From JALEFZ01 sp038527485 (lineage in GTDB: Bacteria; Bacteroidota; Bacteroidia; J057), in the NCBI GenBank assembly GCA_038527485.1, contig JBCBFT010000020.1:16001-80000 (forward strand): a DNA stretch of 64,000 nt. Reading direction: 5' to 3'. Position 1 is the stretch's first letter. Every line of letters starts with the position of its first letter. Below the pieces are notes generated by a model. It was not told where the DNA came from and ran no database searches. It saw nothing but the letters and a program-made list of their open reading frames with translations. Positions 1 through 7,285 of this stretch are shown here, piece after piece. A program made the translations under genes and the position numbers.

Positions 1-1132
1 GCTGAAACTTCATCCCTGCCAATGGATCTCCGACAGGATCGTGCATCTCATTCAAGCTGACCTCGACCACCATGCCAGAGTTGGCGTAGGGAGAGTTGCG
101 CTTGGAAGGCGACCAACCGTTGACGACGAGTTCGCCAGGGGCGGTTGCTGCTGGGCAGATGATGCCCCCTGGACACATACAAAAAGAATAGACGCCTTTC
201 GCATCTACTTGCTGGACCAAGCTGTAGGAAGCAGCTGGCAGGAACTCCGAACGTGGACCTTGTACATGGTATTGAATCTGGTCGATGATCTCCTGCGGAT
301 GCTCTACCCGTACGCCCAAAGCAAAGGGTTTGGCTTCGATGAGGATCTCTCGTCTATGGAGCAATTCAAAAATATCACGCGCAGAATGTCCTGTAGCCAA
401 GATCAGATGCTTGACAGATTCCCACGCACTACCATTGAGCTGGATCGCTTGGATGCCTGAGCCATCATATCGAATGTCGGTCAACTTGGTAGAAAAGCGT
501 ACCTCGCCTCCTGCTTCGATCACCGCTTCCCGCATATTTTGAATGATCCCAGGGAGTTTGTTCGTACCGATATGAGGATGCGCATCGATGAGGATGTCAG
601 GATCGGCTCCAAACTGGACCAGTGTTTCTAGCACACGCTGGGTATCCCCTCGCTTGGTGGAGCGTGTGTAGAGTTTTCCATCCGAAAAAGTCCCTGCACC
701 TCCTTCCCCAAAGCAATAATTACTTTCAGGATTGACCTCCCCGTGACGGGTGAGTTGCGCAAGGTCACGCCTGCGCGCACGCACGTCTTTACCTCGCTCA
801 ATGACGATAGGCTTGTAACCTTGACGGATACATTCTAGTGCAGCAAATACACCTGCTGAACCAAATCCAATAATATGAATGGGAGATTTTTGAGAGACAT
901 TTTGCAAAGGAAAAGAACCCACATTTCCCTCTTCGATTGCTTCTCCCATCCATAGACGCATCCTCAACACATACTTGGGTTTCCGTCCACGTGCGTCGAT
1001 CGAGCGACGCAACAACTGGTGGTGGGTGATCTCACTGGATCGTACACGGAGCTTGCGCGCAGCGATTCGCTTCCACACCTCCTCTTTCCCAATCTCCTCA
1101 GGAGCAATCTGAATGGTAATATCTGTCGGCAC
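1..1132 (-). CDS. FAD-dependent oxidoreductase (COG2509-like), 3' end cut by the window
   Basis: The reverse strand is open from a GTG at 1132 to the left edge, giving about 377 residues without a stop; the C-terminus lies outside the window. An in-frame TGA at 1136-1138 leaves GTG as the only upstream start. An N-terminal region of about 80 residues is followed by a Rossmann dinucleotide motif (IIGFGSAG, about residues 87-94) and the downstream acid of IVIERG. The segments CFGEGGAGTFSDGKLYTR, LATGHSARD and CMCPGGIICP are typical of the large FAD-dependent dehydrogenases annotated as NAD(P)/FAD-dependent oxidoreductase (COG2509). The substrate is not known for this family. It is divergent from the downstream acetyltransferase gene. 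The family call is firm, the exact role open. Confidence 0.87.
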   Translation of the reverse strand, partial: MPTDITIQIAPEEIGKEEVWKRIAARKLRVRSSEITHHQLLRRSIDARGRKPKYVLRMRLWMGEAIEEGNVGSFPLQNVSQKSPIHIIGFGSAGVFAALECIRQGYKPIVIERGKDVRARRRDLAQLTRHGEVNPESNYCFGEGGAGTFSDGKLYTRSTKRGDTQRVLETLVQFGADPDILIDAHPHIGTNKLPGIIQNMREAVIEAGGEVRFSTKLTDIRYDGSGIQAIQLNGSAWESVKHLILATGHSARDIFELLHRREILIEAKPFALGVRVEHPQEIIDQIQYHVQGPRSEFLPAASYSLVQQVDAKGVYSFCMCPGGIICPAATAPGELVVNGWSPSKRNSPYANSGMVVEVSLNEMHDPVGDPLAGMKFQ

Positions 1133-1210
1133 AGCTCAAAATTACATAAAAAAGTCTGAGGACAGAAGGATAGATTTTTTCGATACTACTTTGCCAGCTA
1201 TCATTGCAGG

Positions 1211-1720
1211 ATGAAAGCACCTATTTTGACGACAGATAGGCTCTCACTAAGAGAAGCAACCTTTCGCGATGCCGAATTCCTTTTCCAGCTGATGAATAGT
1301 CCAGGTTGGATTGAATTTATAGGAGATCGAGGAATCAAATCTATGGCCGACGCAGAGAACTACATTTCGGATCGGCTCATCGCAAGCTACAAGCTGTGGG
1401 GCTATGGGCTCTATGTAGTCTACCAGATAGAAAATAACATTCCAGTAGGACTTTGTGGACTCGTCAACAGGCCCACACTCCCAACGGTGGATCTTGGCTT
1501 TGCGTTGTTGCCAGTACATGAGGGGAAAGGATACGGGACAGAATCTGCTCGCGAGGTGCTCAGATGGGCTAGAGAGGAGTTGAAACTTACCCCTATCTTA
1601 GCCATTACCCATCCAGAAAATATCAGGTCACAAGCTTTGCTAGAGCGGCTCGGGATGCAATTTGTCGAGGAGAAAATATTAGAAGGAGGCGAGGAAGCGG
1701 TGTGTATATATGAGATTTGA
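1211..1720 (+). CDS. GNAT family N-acetyltransferase (RimJ/RimL type)
   Basis: This 169-residue protein opens with LTTDRLSLREATFRDAEFLF, the usual first strand and helix of RimJ/RimL-like GNAT enzymes. It also has GLVNRPTLPTVDLGFALLP, then the acetyl-CoA pyrophosphate-binding segment HEGKGYGTESAREVLRWA (about residues 103-120) and the C-terminal HPENIRSQALLERLGM motif. Such enzymes move acetyl from acetyl-CoA to an amine, often a protein N-terminus or a small molecule; the acceptor cannot be read from sequence. It stands alone between a divergent FAD oxidoreductase and the peroxiredoxin operon. Length is normal for the family. Confidence 0.9.
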   Translation: MKAPILTTDRLSLREATFRDAEFLFQLMNSPGWIEFIGDRGIKSMADAENYISDRLIASYKLWGYGLYVVYQIENNIPVGLCGLVNRPTLPTVDLGFALLPVHEGKGYGTESAREVLRWAREELKLTPILAITHPENIRSQALLERLGMQFVEEKILEGGEEAVCIYEI

Positions 1721-1800
1721 CGCTGGGTAGGTGGACAAATAAAGACAGGTTATGTGCATACGCTTTGAGCATGGGACTAAACTCCACATGCTATATCTAT

Positions 1801-1858
1801 ATGATACTGTCCCTTCAGGACAATGAACCAGCATTGAACCCTGAAAGGGTGGTATCAT
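1801..1858. repeat. 58-bp stem-loop in the GNAT-peroxiredoxin gap
   Basis: Left arm 1801-1819 and right arm 1840-1858 are inverted copies of ATGATAC-NNN-CCYTTCAGG, differing only in the three central bases and one more position, with a 20-bp loop. The inner core ACCCTGAAAGGGT is a tight hairpin in its own right. There is no T-tract on either side, so it is not a standard terminator. The remainder of 1721-2123 shows no gene on either strand. Confidence 0.55.
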
Positions 1859-2123
1859 GTAGGCTAGTGATTTCAACCCTAGACTAAAGGTTCATTTTCT
1901 ATCTTATCTATTTCTTGTGTCATGGAACTTAGCTCAGAAGCCGATGGAATGTAGAGCCGTCCTGCACAGCTTTACTTTGTTTCTCCTGAAATGAGTGAGT
2001 CCATCCGCACGCCAGATCTTACCCTTTATGAATCATTTTTCACAAAGTTCGAATTTGTCTGAAAGTTCAAAAACCTTTTTAGATTCATTGCGTTTGTTTG
2101 CTTTGAACTATACAAAAAATACT

Positions 2124-2762
2124 ATGACATTTGTTGGAAAAAAGTTTCCTAGTATCGAAATAAACGCCATGAATGAGATGGGTGATACCATCAAAATCAA
2201 TGTTTTGGACGAAGCAGTCAAGAACAACCAAAAGGTATTGCTTCTATGGTATCCCAAGGATTTCACCTTTGTGTGTCCTACAGAGTTGCATGCTTTTCAA
2301 GAAGCCCTTCCTGAATTTGAGAAGCGCAATACAATTGTCATAGGTGCGTCTTGTGATACGCCTGAAGTACACTTTGCATGGCTCAGTACGTCAAAGGACG
2401 ACGGCGGAATAGAAGGCGTCACCTACAACCTATTGGCTGACAGCAACCGCAACCTTTCGCGTACACTAGGGATACTGGATACGAGATCTGCAGGTGTAGA
2501 TGCAGCGACAGGTACAGAACTTCTAGCAGGAGACAATGTAACTTATCGCGCGACTTACCTCATCGACGAAGAAGGAACGGTATTTCACGAGAGTGTCAAT
2601 GACATGCCTTTGGGACGCAATGTACAGGAATACCTGCGTTTGGTAGACGCCTACAAGCACTACCAGGAAAAAGGAGAAGTATGTCCTGCCAACTGGGAAG
2701 ATGGAAAAGAGGCTATGACAGCTACACGCCAAGGGGTCGCTACCTACCTGAGCCAGAACTAG
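2124..2762 (+). CDS. Typical 2-Cys peroxiredoxin (AhpC/Prx1 family)
   Basis: The protein is 212 residues from the ATG at 2124. An in-frame ATG at 1995 would add 43 residues unlike any peroxiredoxin N-terminus, so the downstream start MTFVGKKFP is preferred. The peroxidatic Cys lies in DFTFVCPTEL (about Cys51) and the resolving Cys in GEVCPANW (about Cys187), the pattern of typical two-Cys enzymes that reduce hydrogen peroxide and alkyl hydroperoxides as disulphide-linked dimers. The thioredoxin-like gene starts 46 bp downstream and is the likely electron donor; a DUF6952 gene follows, so the three form an operon. The cytoplasm is the expected location since there is no signal peptide. Confidence 0.95.
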   Translation: MTFVGKKFPSIEINAMNEMGDTIKINVLDEAVKNNQKVLLLWYPKDFTFVCPTELHAFQEALPEFEKRNTIVIGASCDTPEVHFAWLSTSKDDGGIEGVTYNLLADSNRNLSRTLGILDTRSAGVDAATGTELLAGDNVTYRATYLIDEEGTVFHESVNDMPLGRNVQEYLRLVDAYKHYQEKGEVCPANWEDGKEAMTATRQGVATYLSQN

Positions 2763-2808
2763 CACATTGAGTCAGTCTACCTATTTACTTCAAACATTTT
2801 CAAAAATC

Positions 2809-3123
2809 ATGGTACAAGAACTAACGAACGATAATCTGCAGGAGATCATCCAAAGTGAAGGGACAGTGATCGTCCAGTATTCTGCAGGATGGTGTGGAAA
2901 CTGCCGCATCATGAAACCCAAGTTCAAGAAGCTCGCCAACGAAAAGGAAAACGCATCTTTCGTGATTGTGGATGCAGAAAAGTTTCCCGAATCTCGTAAG
3001 CTAGCCAACGTGAGCAACCTGCCTACATTTGCCACTTTCAAAGATGGTAGTTTCATCAATCAAGTACAGACCAATAAGTTTGACCTGCTCAAAGATCTAG
3101 TCAATGAGGTTACCGATAATTAA
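2809..3123 (+). CDS. Thioredoxin-family protein with CGNC active site
   Basis: This 104-residue single-domain thioredoxin has the active site AGWCGNCRIMKP (Cys29 and Cys32) and the cis-proline segment NLPTFATF. The start is set at the ATG at 2809 (MVQELTNDN), because the 14 residues from the upstream in-frame ATG at 2767 do not resemble a thioredoxin. The CGNC dipeptide differs from the CGPC of general thioredoxins and should shift the redox potential; that is inference. It sits between a peroxiredoxin and DUF6952, so a role as the dedicated reductant of the peroxiredoxin is likely. Its last 20 bp overlap the next gene, suggesting coupled translation. Confidence 0.92.
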   Translation: MVQELTNDNLQEIIQSEGTVIVQYSAGWCGNCRIMKPKFKKLANEKENASFVIVDAEKFPESRKLANVSNLPTFATFKDGSFINQVQTNKFDLLKDLVNEVTDN

Positions 3124-3361
3124 GCATCTGACAAATTTCACAGAGGAGCGGGACGAGGACTTCTTACTAGAAGCCATCGAAACGCTAGAAGCGATCACAG
3201 ATGCTCCTGGCATCAAGGATGAGGAGATGGATGTGCTCGGCGAGATGCTTTCTAACCTGTACGGTGCAGTAGAAGTACACAAGTCAATACAAGAAGGACA
3301 GCCCAAGCGTGAGGCACTCAATGGATTCATGACGCGCGTCACGGGTTCGATCGATCAATAA
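3104..3361 (+). CDS. DUF6952 family small protein of the peroxiredoxin operon
   Basis: This 85-residue acidic helical protein begins MRLPIIKHLTNF and contains ETLEAITD, LYGAVEVHKSIQEG and EALNGFMTRVTGSID. I recognise this as the small DUF6952 protein that follows peroxiredoxin and thioredoxin genes in many Bacteroidota. Its function is not established. The gene overlaps the thioredoxin gene by 20 bp in another frame, a strong sign of translational coupling and a shared role in peroxide defence. No membrane segment, signal peptide or cysteine pair is visible. A rho-independent terminator follows at 3388. Confidence 0.88.
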   Translation: MRLPIIKHLTNFTEERDEDFLLEAIETLEAITDAPGIKDEEMDVLGEMLSNLYGAVEVHKSIQEGQPKREALNGFMTRVTGSIDQ

Positions 3362-3387
3362 TTGAGTTTCGTTTATACAATTGACAA

Positions 3388-3419
3388 GAGGCTCCTGTGT
3401 ATGCAGGGGCTTTTTTTTT
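3388..3419 (+). terminator. Terminator of the peroxiredoxin operon
   Basis: AGGCTCCTGT pairs with GCAGGGGCTT around a four-base loop and runs into nine T residues. It lies 27 bp after the DUF6952 stop and closes the three-gene operon. Confidence 0.85.
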
Positions 3420-3473
3420 CGCATGCTAACTTACTTTCATTCCCATCGTACAAATAGACCTAACCATCCACCC

Positions 3474-4034
3474 ATGTATTATTCCAAAGCTCAACTTCAG
3501 AAAACCCTATCAAATAGCAACCCCAAGTATCTTTTCTTTTGGGGACATCAACCTTCGCTAGATGGTCAAATCACAGCATCCTGCCTCAGCCAGTGGTGGG
3601 CAGGACATCCTTTTCAAGAAGATCAACATACGTATCTCACAGCGGAGCATTATATGATGGCTGGGAAGGCGCGTCTGTTTGATGATGGAGAAATACTAGA
3701 GCAGATCCTAAAGTCTGAGAGTCCAGGAGAGGCAAAGGCCTTGGGAAGAAAAGTACGTAACTTCGATCAGGCGTTGTGGAAGACACATTGTGGAGAGATT
3801 GTCACTCAGGGAAATTTTCTCAAATTCAGCCAGCACCCCGAGCTGTCCGCTTTCTTACTGGCTACGTATCCGCGCGTACTGGTAGAAGCGAGCCCTGTGG
3901 ATGCCATTTGGGGAATCGGTCTAGCCAAGGACGATCCACGCGTCCATGATCCTTTTAGCTGGAAAGGAGAAAATCTCTTGGGGTTTTGCCTAATGGAAGC
4001 ACGAGATAGGCTGATGGAAGGATCTTCATCTTAG
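3474..4034 (+). CDS. NADAR domain protein (YbiA-like N-glycosidase family)
   Basis: From the ATG at 3474 (MYYSKAQLQ) the protein has 186 residues; an upstream in-frame ATG at 3381 lies inside the preceding terminator and is rejected. The NADAR fold shows as FFWGHQPS, then CLSQWWAGHPF, the conserved TAEHYMMAGKARLFDD, GRKVRNFDQALW, and the C-terminal AIWGIGLAKDDPRVHDPFSWKGENLLG. Characterised members (YbiA, RibX) hydrolyse the N-glycosidic bond of early riboflavin-pathway intermediates, and other NADAR proteins act on ADP-ribosylated targets. Which substrate applies here cannot be decided. It is a single-gene unit between a terminator and the PLP enzyme. Confidence 0.9.
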   Translation: MYYSKAQLQKTLSNSNPKYLFFWGHQPSLDGQITASCLSQWWAGHPFQEDQHTYLTAEHYMMAGKARLFDDGEILEQILKSESPGEAKALGRKVRNFDQALWKTHCGEIVTQGNFLKFSQHPELSAFLLATYPRVLVEASPVDAIWGIGLAKDDPRVHDPFSWKGENLLGFCLMEARDRLMEGSSS

Positions 4035-4224
4035 CTATTGTATTGATCGCATCAACTCCATGCTAAAACCCTAACTGAGGCGATCCCGAACTCAAAGATC
4101 GGGACGGCTAGACCTAGCGTAACAACCTCAGTGGCAAACTGCAGGAGCCGAACACAAATAGTCCCCAAACAAGCAGGAGGAAAATAAGTTGTAGATTGGA
4201 TGTCTATTCCATGACACGATCCTT

Positions 4225-5691
4225 ATGCAAGAAGCCCTCCTGAAGAATATTGAATCACTAGAAGCTCTCTCTGCTCAACTTGAACCTAATGAGGTGCAGC
4301 GGTCGGAGCTTCTCCAAAAAGTTCAAGCCTACGCTCAGACATATCTAGAGGCATTGCCCCAAAGAAAGGCATATATTGGAGATTTACCCGCTTCAGATTT
4401 ATCCATACAGGAAAGTCCTAGATCTATAGAAGAAATTTTGCAACTGTACCAAGAAGAAGTAGCAGAAAAAGGCATACGTGCTTCTTCGCCTGGGCACTTT
4501 GGGTACATCCCAGGCGGTGGTGTATATACTTCCGCTTTAGGGGACTATTTGGTAGATGTGACGAATGAATATGCAGGAATGTATTTTGCCTCTCCAGGGG
4601 CTGTAACGATCGAGCATCAGGTGATTGATTGGACAAAAAAAATCTTTGGCTTTCCGCAGACTGCTGCGGGCAATATCACTTCAGGAGGTTCTATCGCCAA
4701 CTTAACCGCTCTCACTGTCGCTCGTGATCAGCATCAAATCAAGGGAACGAAGATCGAACAATCTGTTATTTATACATCTGCGCATCTGCATCACTGTGTC
4801 ACCAAGTCCCTCCGCATCATTGGATTGGGAGACATCATCATACGTCAGATTGCACTAGATGAGAAGCACCGCTTACAGGTTGAGTCTTTACAGGAGCAAC
4901 TGGCAAAAGACAAGGAAGCAGGCTTGACGCCTTTCATGGTCATCGCTTCAGCAGGTACGACCAACACAGGTGCCATAGATCCACTCAAAGTGCTTGGCCA
5001 TATCTGTCAAGAAGAGGGTATGTGGTACCATGTAGATGCGGCCTATGGCGGATACTTTATTTTAGTAGATACTTTGAAGCCTTTATTTGAAGGCATCGAA
5101 ATGGCCGATTCTCTAGTAGTAGATCCACATAAGGGGCTTTTTATTCCCTATGGAGCAGGCATTGTCCTAGTAAAGCATGGACAGGCGCTGGCACAGTCTA
5201 TGTCTGAGTACGCAGACTACATGCAGGATGCCAATCAAGGTTCCCTCTCCCTCAATCCTGCGGATCTTTCCCCTGAGTTGTCGAAGCATTTTCGTGGGCT
5301 CCGTATCTGGCTTCCTCTTCAACTTCATGGTATAGCCCCGTTTCGAGCTTGTCTGGAAGAAAAGCGCTACTTGCTGACCTACTTTAGAGAAAGAATCCAG
5401 GAAATGGGCTTCCGCGTAGGGCCCGAACCTGACCTTTCTGTGAGCTACTTTTGGTTTCCCTACGAAGGACCTGAAATCCATGCTTACAATGCCGCTTTGC
5501 ATCGCCTGATGTTGGCAGATGGTACATCTTTTTTCAGTACGACACATATTGAAGATACTTTTGTCATCCGAGTAGCCATCGTTTCTTTTAGGACAAAAAA
5601 AGTGCATGTAGACCGTGCCGTAGATATGATCGCTGCCTGCAAAGTACAACTAGATCAGCAGTGGACACCACGCTTACATTCTCACTCATGA
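4225..5691 (+). CDS. Group II PLP-dependent amino acid decarboxylase
   Basis: This 488-residue fold-type-I PLP enzyme belongs to the aromatic-L-amino-acid/glutamate decarboxylase family. Markers are SSPGHFGYIPGGG, ITSGGSIANLTALTVARD (phosphate binding), the ring-stacking His in SAHLHHCVTKS, VIASAGTTNTGAIDPL, the Asp in YHVDAAYGGYF (contacts the pyridine nitrogen) and the Schiff-base Lys in VDPHKGLFIPYGAG. Family members decarboxylate aromatic amino acids, diaminobutyrate, glutamate or cysteine sulfinate; the substrate cannot be fixed here. It overlaps the following VOC gene by four bases (ATGA), so the two are probably co-translated. Confidence 0.9.
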   Translation: MQEALLKNIESLEALSAQLEPNEVQRSELLQKVQAYAQTYLEALPQRKAYIGDLPASDLSIQESPRSIEEILQLYQEEVAEKGIRASSPGHFGYIPGGGVYTSALGDYLVDVTNEYAGMYFASPGAVTIEHQVIDWTKKIFGFPQTAAGNITSGGSIANLTALTVARDQHQIKGTKIEQSVIYTSAHLHHCVTKSLRIIGLGDIIIRQIALDEKHRLQVESLQEQLAKDKEAGLTPFMVIASAGTTNTGAIDPLKVLGHICQEEGMWYHVDAAYGGYFILVDTLKPLFEGIEMADSLVVDPHKGLFIPYGAGIVLVKHGQALAQSMSEYADYMQDANQGSLSLNPADLSPELSKHFRGLRIWLPLQLHGIAPFRACLEEKRYLLTYFRERIQEMGFRVGPEPDLSVSYFWFPYEGPEIHAYNAALHRLMLADGTSFFSTTHIEDTFVIRVAIVSFRTKKVHVDRAVDMIAACKVQLDQQWTPRLHSHS

Positions 5692-6092
5692 AGAAAAACC
5701 AACACATCGCCCTCATTTCTTTGGTCGTCAAAGACTATGACGAAGCCATCGCTTTTTATACCGAAAAACTTTCATTCACTCTAGAAGAAGACACAGTCCT
5801 CACAGAGGAAAAACGATGGGTTCGGGTGTCACCTCCTGGACAGGGAAGTTGTCAACTCCTACTAGCCAAAGCAGCAAATGAGGCCCAGCTAGCCAGCGTG
5901 GGAAACCAGACAGGTGGGAGAGTCTTCCTTTTCCTCTACACAGATGATTTCTGGAGGGATTATCGAGAAATGAATGAAAAGGGCGTGCAATTCATCCGTC
6001 CTCCCAAAGAGGAACCTTACGGGACTGTAGCTGTATTTCAAGATCTCTACGGCAATCTGTGGGATTTATTGGAACCCAAGACGCAGGTGTGA
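5688..6092 (+). CDS. VOC (glyoxalase/bleomycin-resistance fold) protein
   Basis: The start at 5688 (MKKNQHIALISLVVKDYDEA) overlaps the stop of the decarboxylase gene by four bases and gives 134 residues. Paired beta-alpha-beta-beta-beta units are visible: VVKDYDEAIAFYTEKLSFTLEED in the first half and TDDFWRDYREMNEKGVQFIRPPKEEPYGTVAVFQDLYGNLWDLLE (in two strands) in the second, the latter with the usual YG-x-x-A-x-F-x-D-x-x-G-N motif. VOC proteins are metal-dependent lyases, dioxygenases or binding proteins. The partner and substrate are unknown; coupling to an amino-acid decarboxylase suggests action on the same pathway. Confidence 0.87.
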   Translation: MKKNQHIALISLVVKDYDEAIAFYTEKLSFTLEEDTVLTEEKRWVRVSPPGQGSCQLLLAKAANEAQLASVGNQTGGRVFLFLYTDDFWRDYREMNEKGVQFIRPPKEEPYGTVAVFQDLYGNLWDLLEPKTQV

Positions 6093-6748
6093 ACAAGGCT
6101 TGATTTTTCAGGCAATTGCTTTTTTTGGCACAGAAGTCCTAAAAAACCTACACTCCTCCTCCTTTTGACTCAAAAAAGATGAACCTACCAGAATAGACTC
6201 TCTGGCAGGTTCTGTAAACTCCCTCATTACACACTTCTTATGATGCAAATGGGATGATGGGCGATGACCTAAACGCTATCAACGGGTGAGGGAGTCGAAC
6301 ATCGGGCTGTGGTATCCAATAATACTCAGCTTCTCTCTTACCTATTTTCAAGTACGGTATCTCACATGAGAAAAAGTTCACAAAACCATAACATTTTTCA
6401 TCTTTCCTCCTCATTCCTCTGAAAAACAGGAAGCTACATTCCTTTTTTATTTATAAAATAAAAAATCCTCCTTAAACATATTACATACAATAGACTATAT
6501 CCCTCACTTCTCCCCTCTCAATATCTTACTACCTCTTACGAATGTTAGGACTTTTGCCTTAATCGATAGGAAATTCACGTCTTAAAGAAATCTGTGACAT
6601 ATTCTGCAGTCTCATTTTGTGAACAGGATTCTCATTTTGAGAAAAAAATACTTGGTAAAACGCGCAAATAGCCGTTTGGCACGCTTGTGCTACCGTCGGC
6701 ACAGCTTTTGTCTCTACACATACAGATTGAACTAATATCTTATAGCTC
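6093..6748. other. 656-bp region without a convincing gene
   Basis: The region holds the hairpin at 6181-6212 and an AT-only palindrome of about 23 bp near 6443-6465. A 63-residue reverse-strand ORF at 6559-6750 has no recognisable features and is not called. The region is AT-rich and probably carries the promoter of the small ORF at 6749, but I find no clear TAnnTTTG box. Confidence 0.4.
6181..6212. repeat. 12-bp hairpin after the VOC gene
   Basis: GAACCTACCAGA and TCTGGCAGGTTC form a 12-bp stem with one mismatch and an eight-base loop. On the reverse strand it is followed by a TTTTTT tract (6173-6178), but no reverse-strand gene lies to the right that it could obviously terminate. Confidence 0.5.
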
Positions 6749-6889
6749 ATGCATCTTAAATCACAAACACGTGCCGTTACTTTAGCCCAGGCTAATCGCT
6801 ACTGGTGGAAACCACTCAAGATGACATTCTTGATTCTCCTCGGCCTCACAAGCCTGTTGATCTTAAGTATCGTCATGCTCATCAAGTGA
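6749..6889 (+). CDS. Small single-helix membrane protein (candidate)
   Basis: This ORF of 46 residues begins MHLKSQTRAV, has a basic and aromatic stretch NRYWWKPLKM, then one hydrophobic helix of about 20 residues (TFLILLGLTSLLILSIVMLI), ending LIK. A textbook terminator follows 33 bp after the stop, which argues that this is a real transcription unit. The topology would be N-terminus inside. I do not recognise a family; it could be a regulatory peptide, a small membrane-complex subunit or a type I toxin-like peptide, and I cannot choose among these. Confidence 0.5.
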   Translation: MHLKSQTRAVTLAQANRYWWKPLKMTFLILLGLTSLLILSIVMLIK

Positions 6890-6921
6890 CACTCCCAATT
6901 TAATTGAGTATAAGTACGATT

Positions 6922-6952
6922 TGTCCGAAGTCATTTACTTCGGACATTTTTT
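6922..6952 (+). terminator. Strong rho-independent terminator after the small ORF
   Basis: TGTCCGAAGT (6922-6931) and ACTTCGGACA (6937-6946) form a perfect 10-bp stem around a five-base loop, followed by six T residues. Confidence 0.9.
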
Positions 6953-7066
6953 GTTTACTAAAATACAAACTACTCACTATCAATTTCTTAAATTCAGAAA
7001 AAGATCCTATTCCCACAGACAAGACGTTGAGTTTTAGTCATATTGCCAAAAGACTTTCATAGAGAT

Positions 7067-7170
7067 TAAGGCCCTGTTTGAAACCTCAAATCTGCGAAGA
7101 GTCTGCGCTTTCAGGACCTAAAATCTCTGCTTTTTTTACTAGATTTTCATTGTTCCAAACAGGATCTAAG
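7067..7170 (+). repeat. Dispersed palindromic element, copy A
   Basis: This 104-bp intergenic element begins TAAGGCCCTGTTTG and ends CCAAACAGGATCTAAG, so its ends are inverted copies of each other. Inside are CTCAAATCTGCGAAGAG, GCGCTTTCAGGACC and a hairpin with arms AAAATCT and AGATTTT. Copies D (50426, reversed) and E (60710) match it nearly base for base, and B and C are degenerate or deleted relatives. There is no ORF inside. It lies between the terminator at 6922 and the receptor gene at 7286. Confidence 0.85.
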
Positions 7171-7255
7171 AAAATTCTCATATCCATGGTTACACCATCG
7201 TGATGGCACTGCAATTAGGCTATTCAATTTGCTTAACTTTCATCATAAACCTTCT

Positions 7256-7263
7256 TATCTTTG
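7256..7263 (+). promoter_or_regulatory. Bacteroidota -7 box TATCTTTG upstream of the receptor gene
   Basis: TATCTTTG matches the TAnnTTTG -7 consensus. No TTG stands at the ideal upstream spacing; the nearest is 24 bp away at 7229-7231. If used, transcription would begin near 7269, which disfavours the ATG at 7268 and supports 7286 or 7349 as the receptor start. Confidence 0.5.
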
Positions 7264-7285
7264 TCGCATGCGACAAAACCTATAT

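Noticed and set aside
41..542. Forward-strand ORFs at the left edge
   Set aside because: They are antisense to the FAD oxidoreductase, whose reverse frame carries clear family motifs.
1995..2123. N-terminal extension of the peroxiredoxin
   Set aside because: The 43 extra in-frame codons have no peroxiredoxin or signal-peptide character and the ATG at 2124 fits the family.
6559..6750. 63-residue reverse-strand ORF
   Set aside because: No domain, helix or promoter support; it overlaps the probable promoter of the forward small ORF.
7067..7170. Riboswitch upstream of the TonB receptor gene
   Set aside because: Although highly structured, the same sequence recurs at unrelated loci and in reverse orientation, so it is a repeat element.
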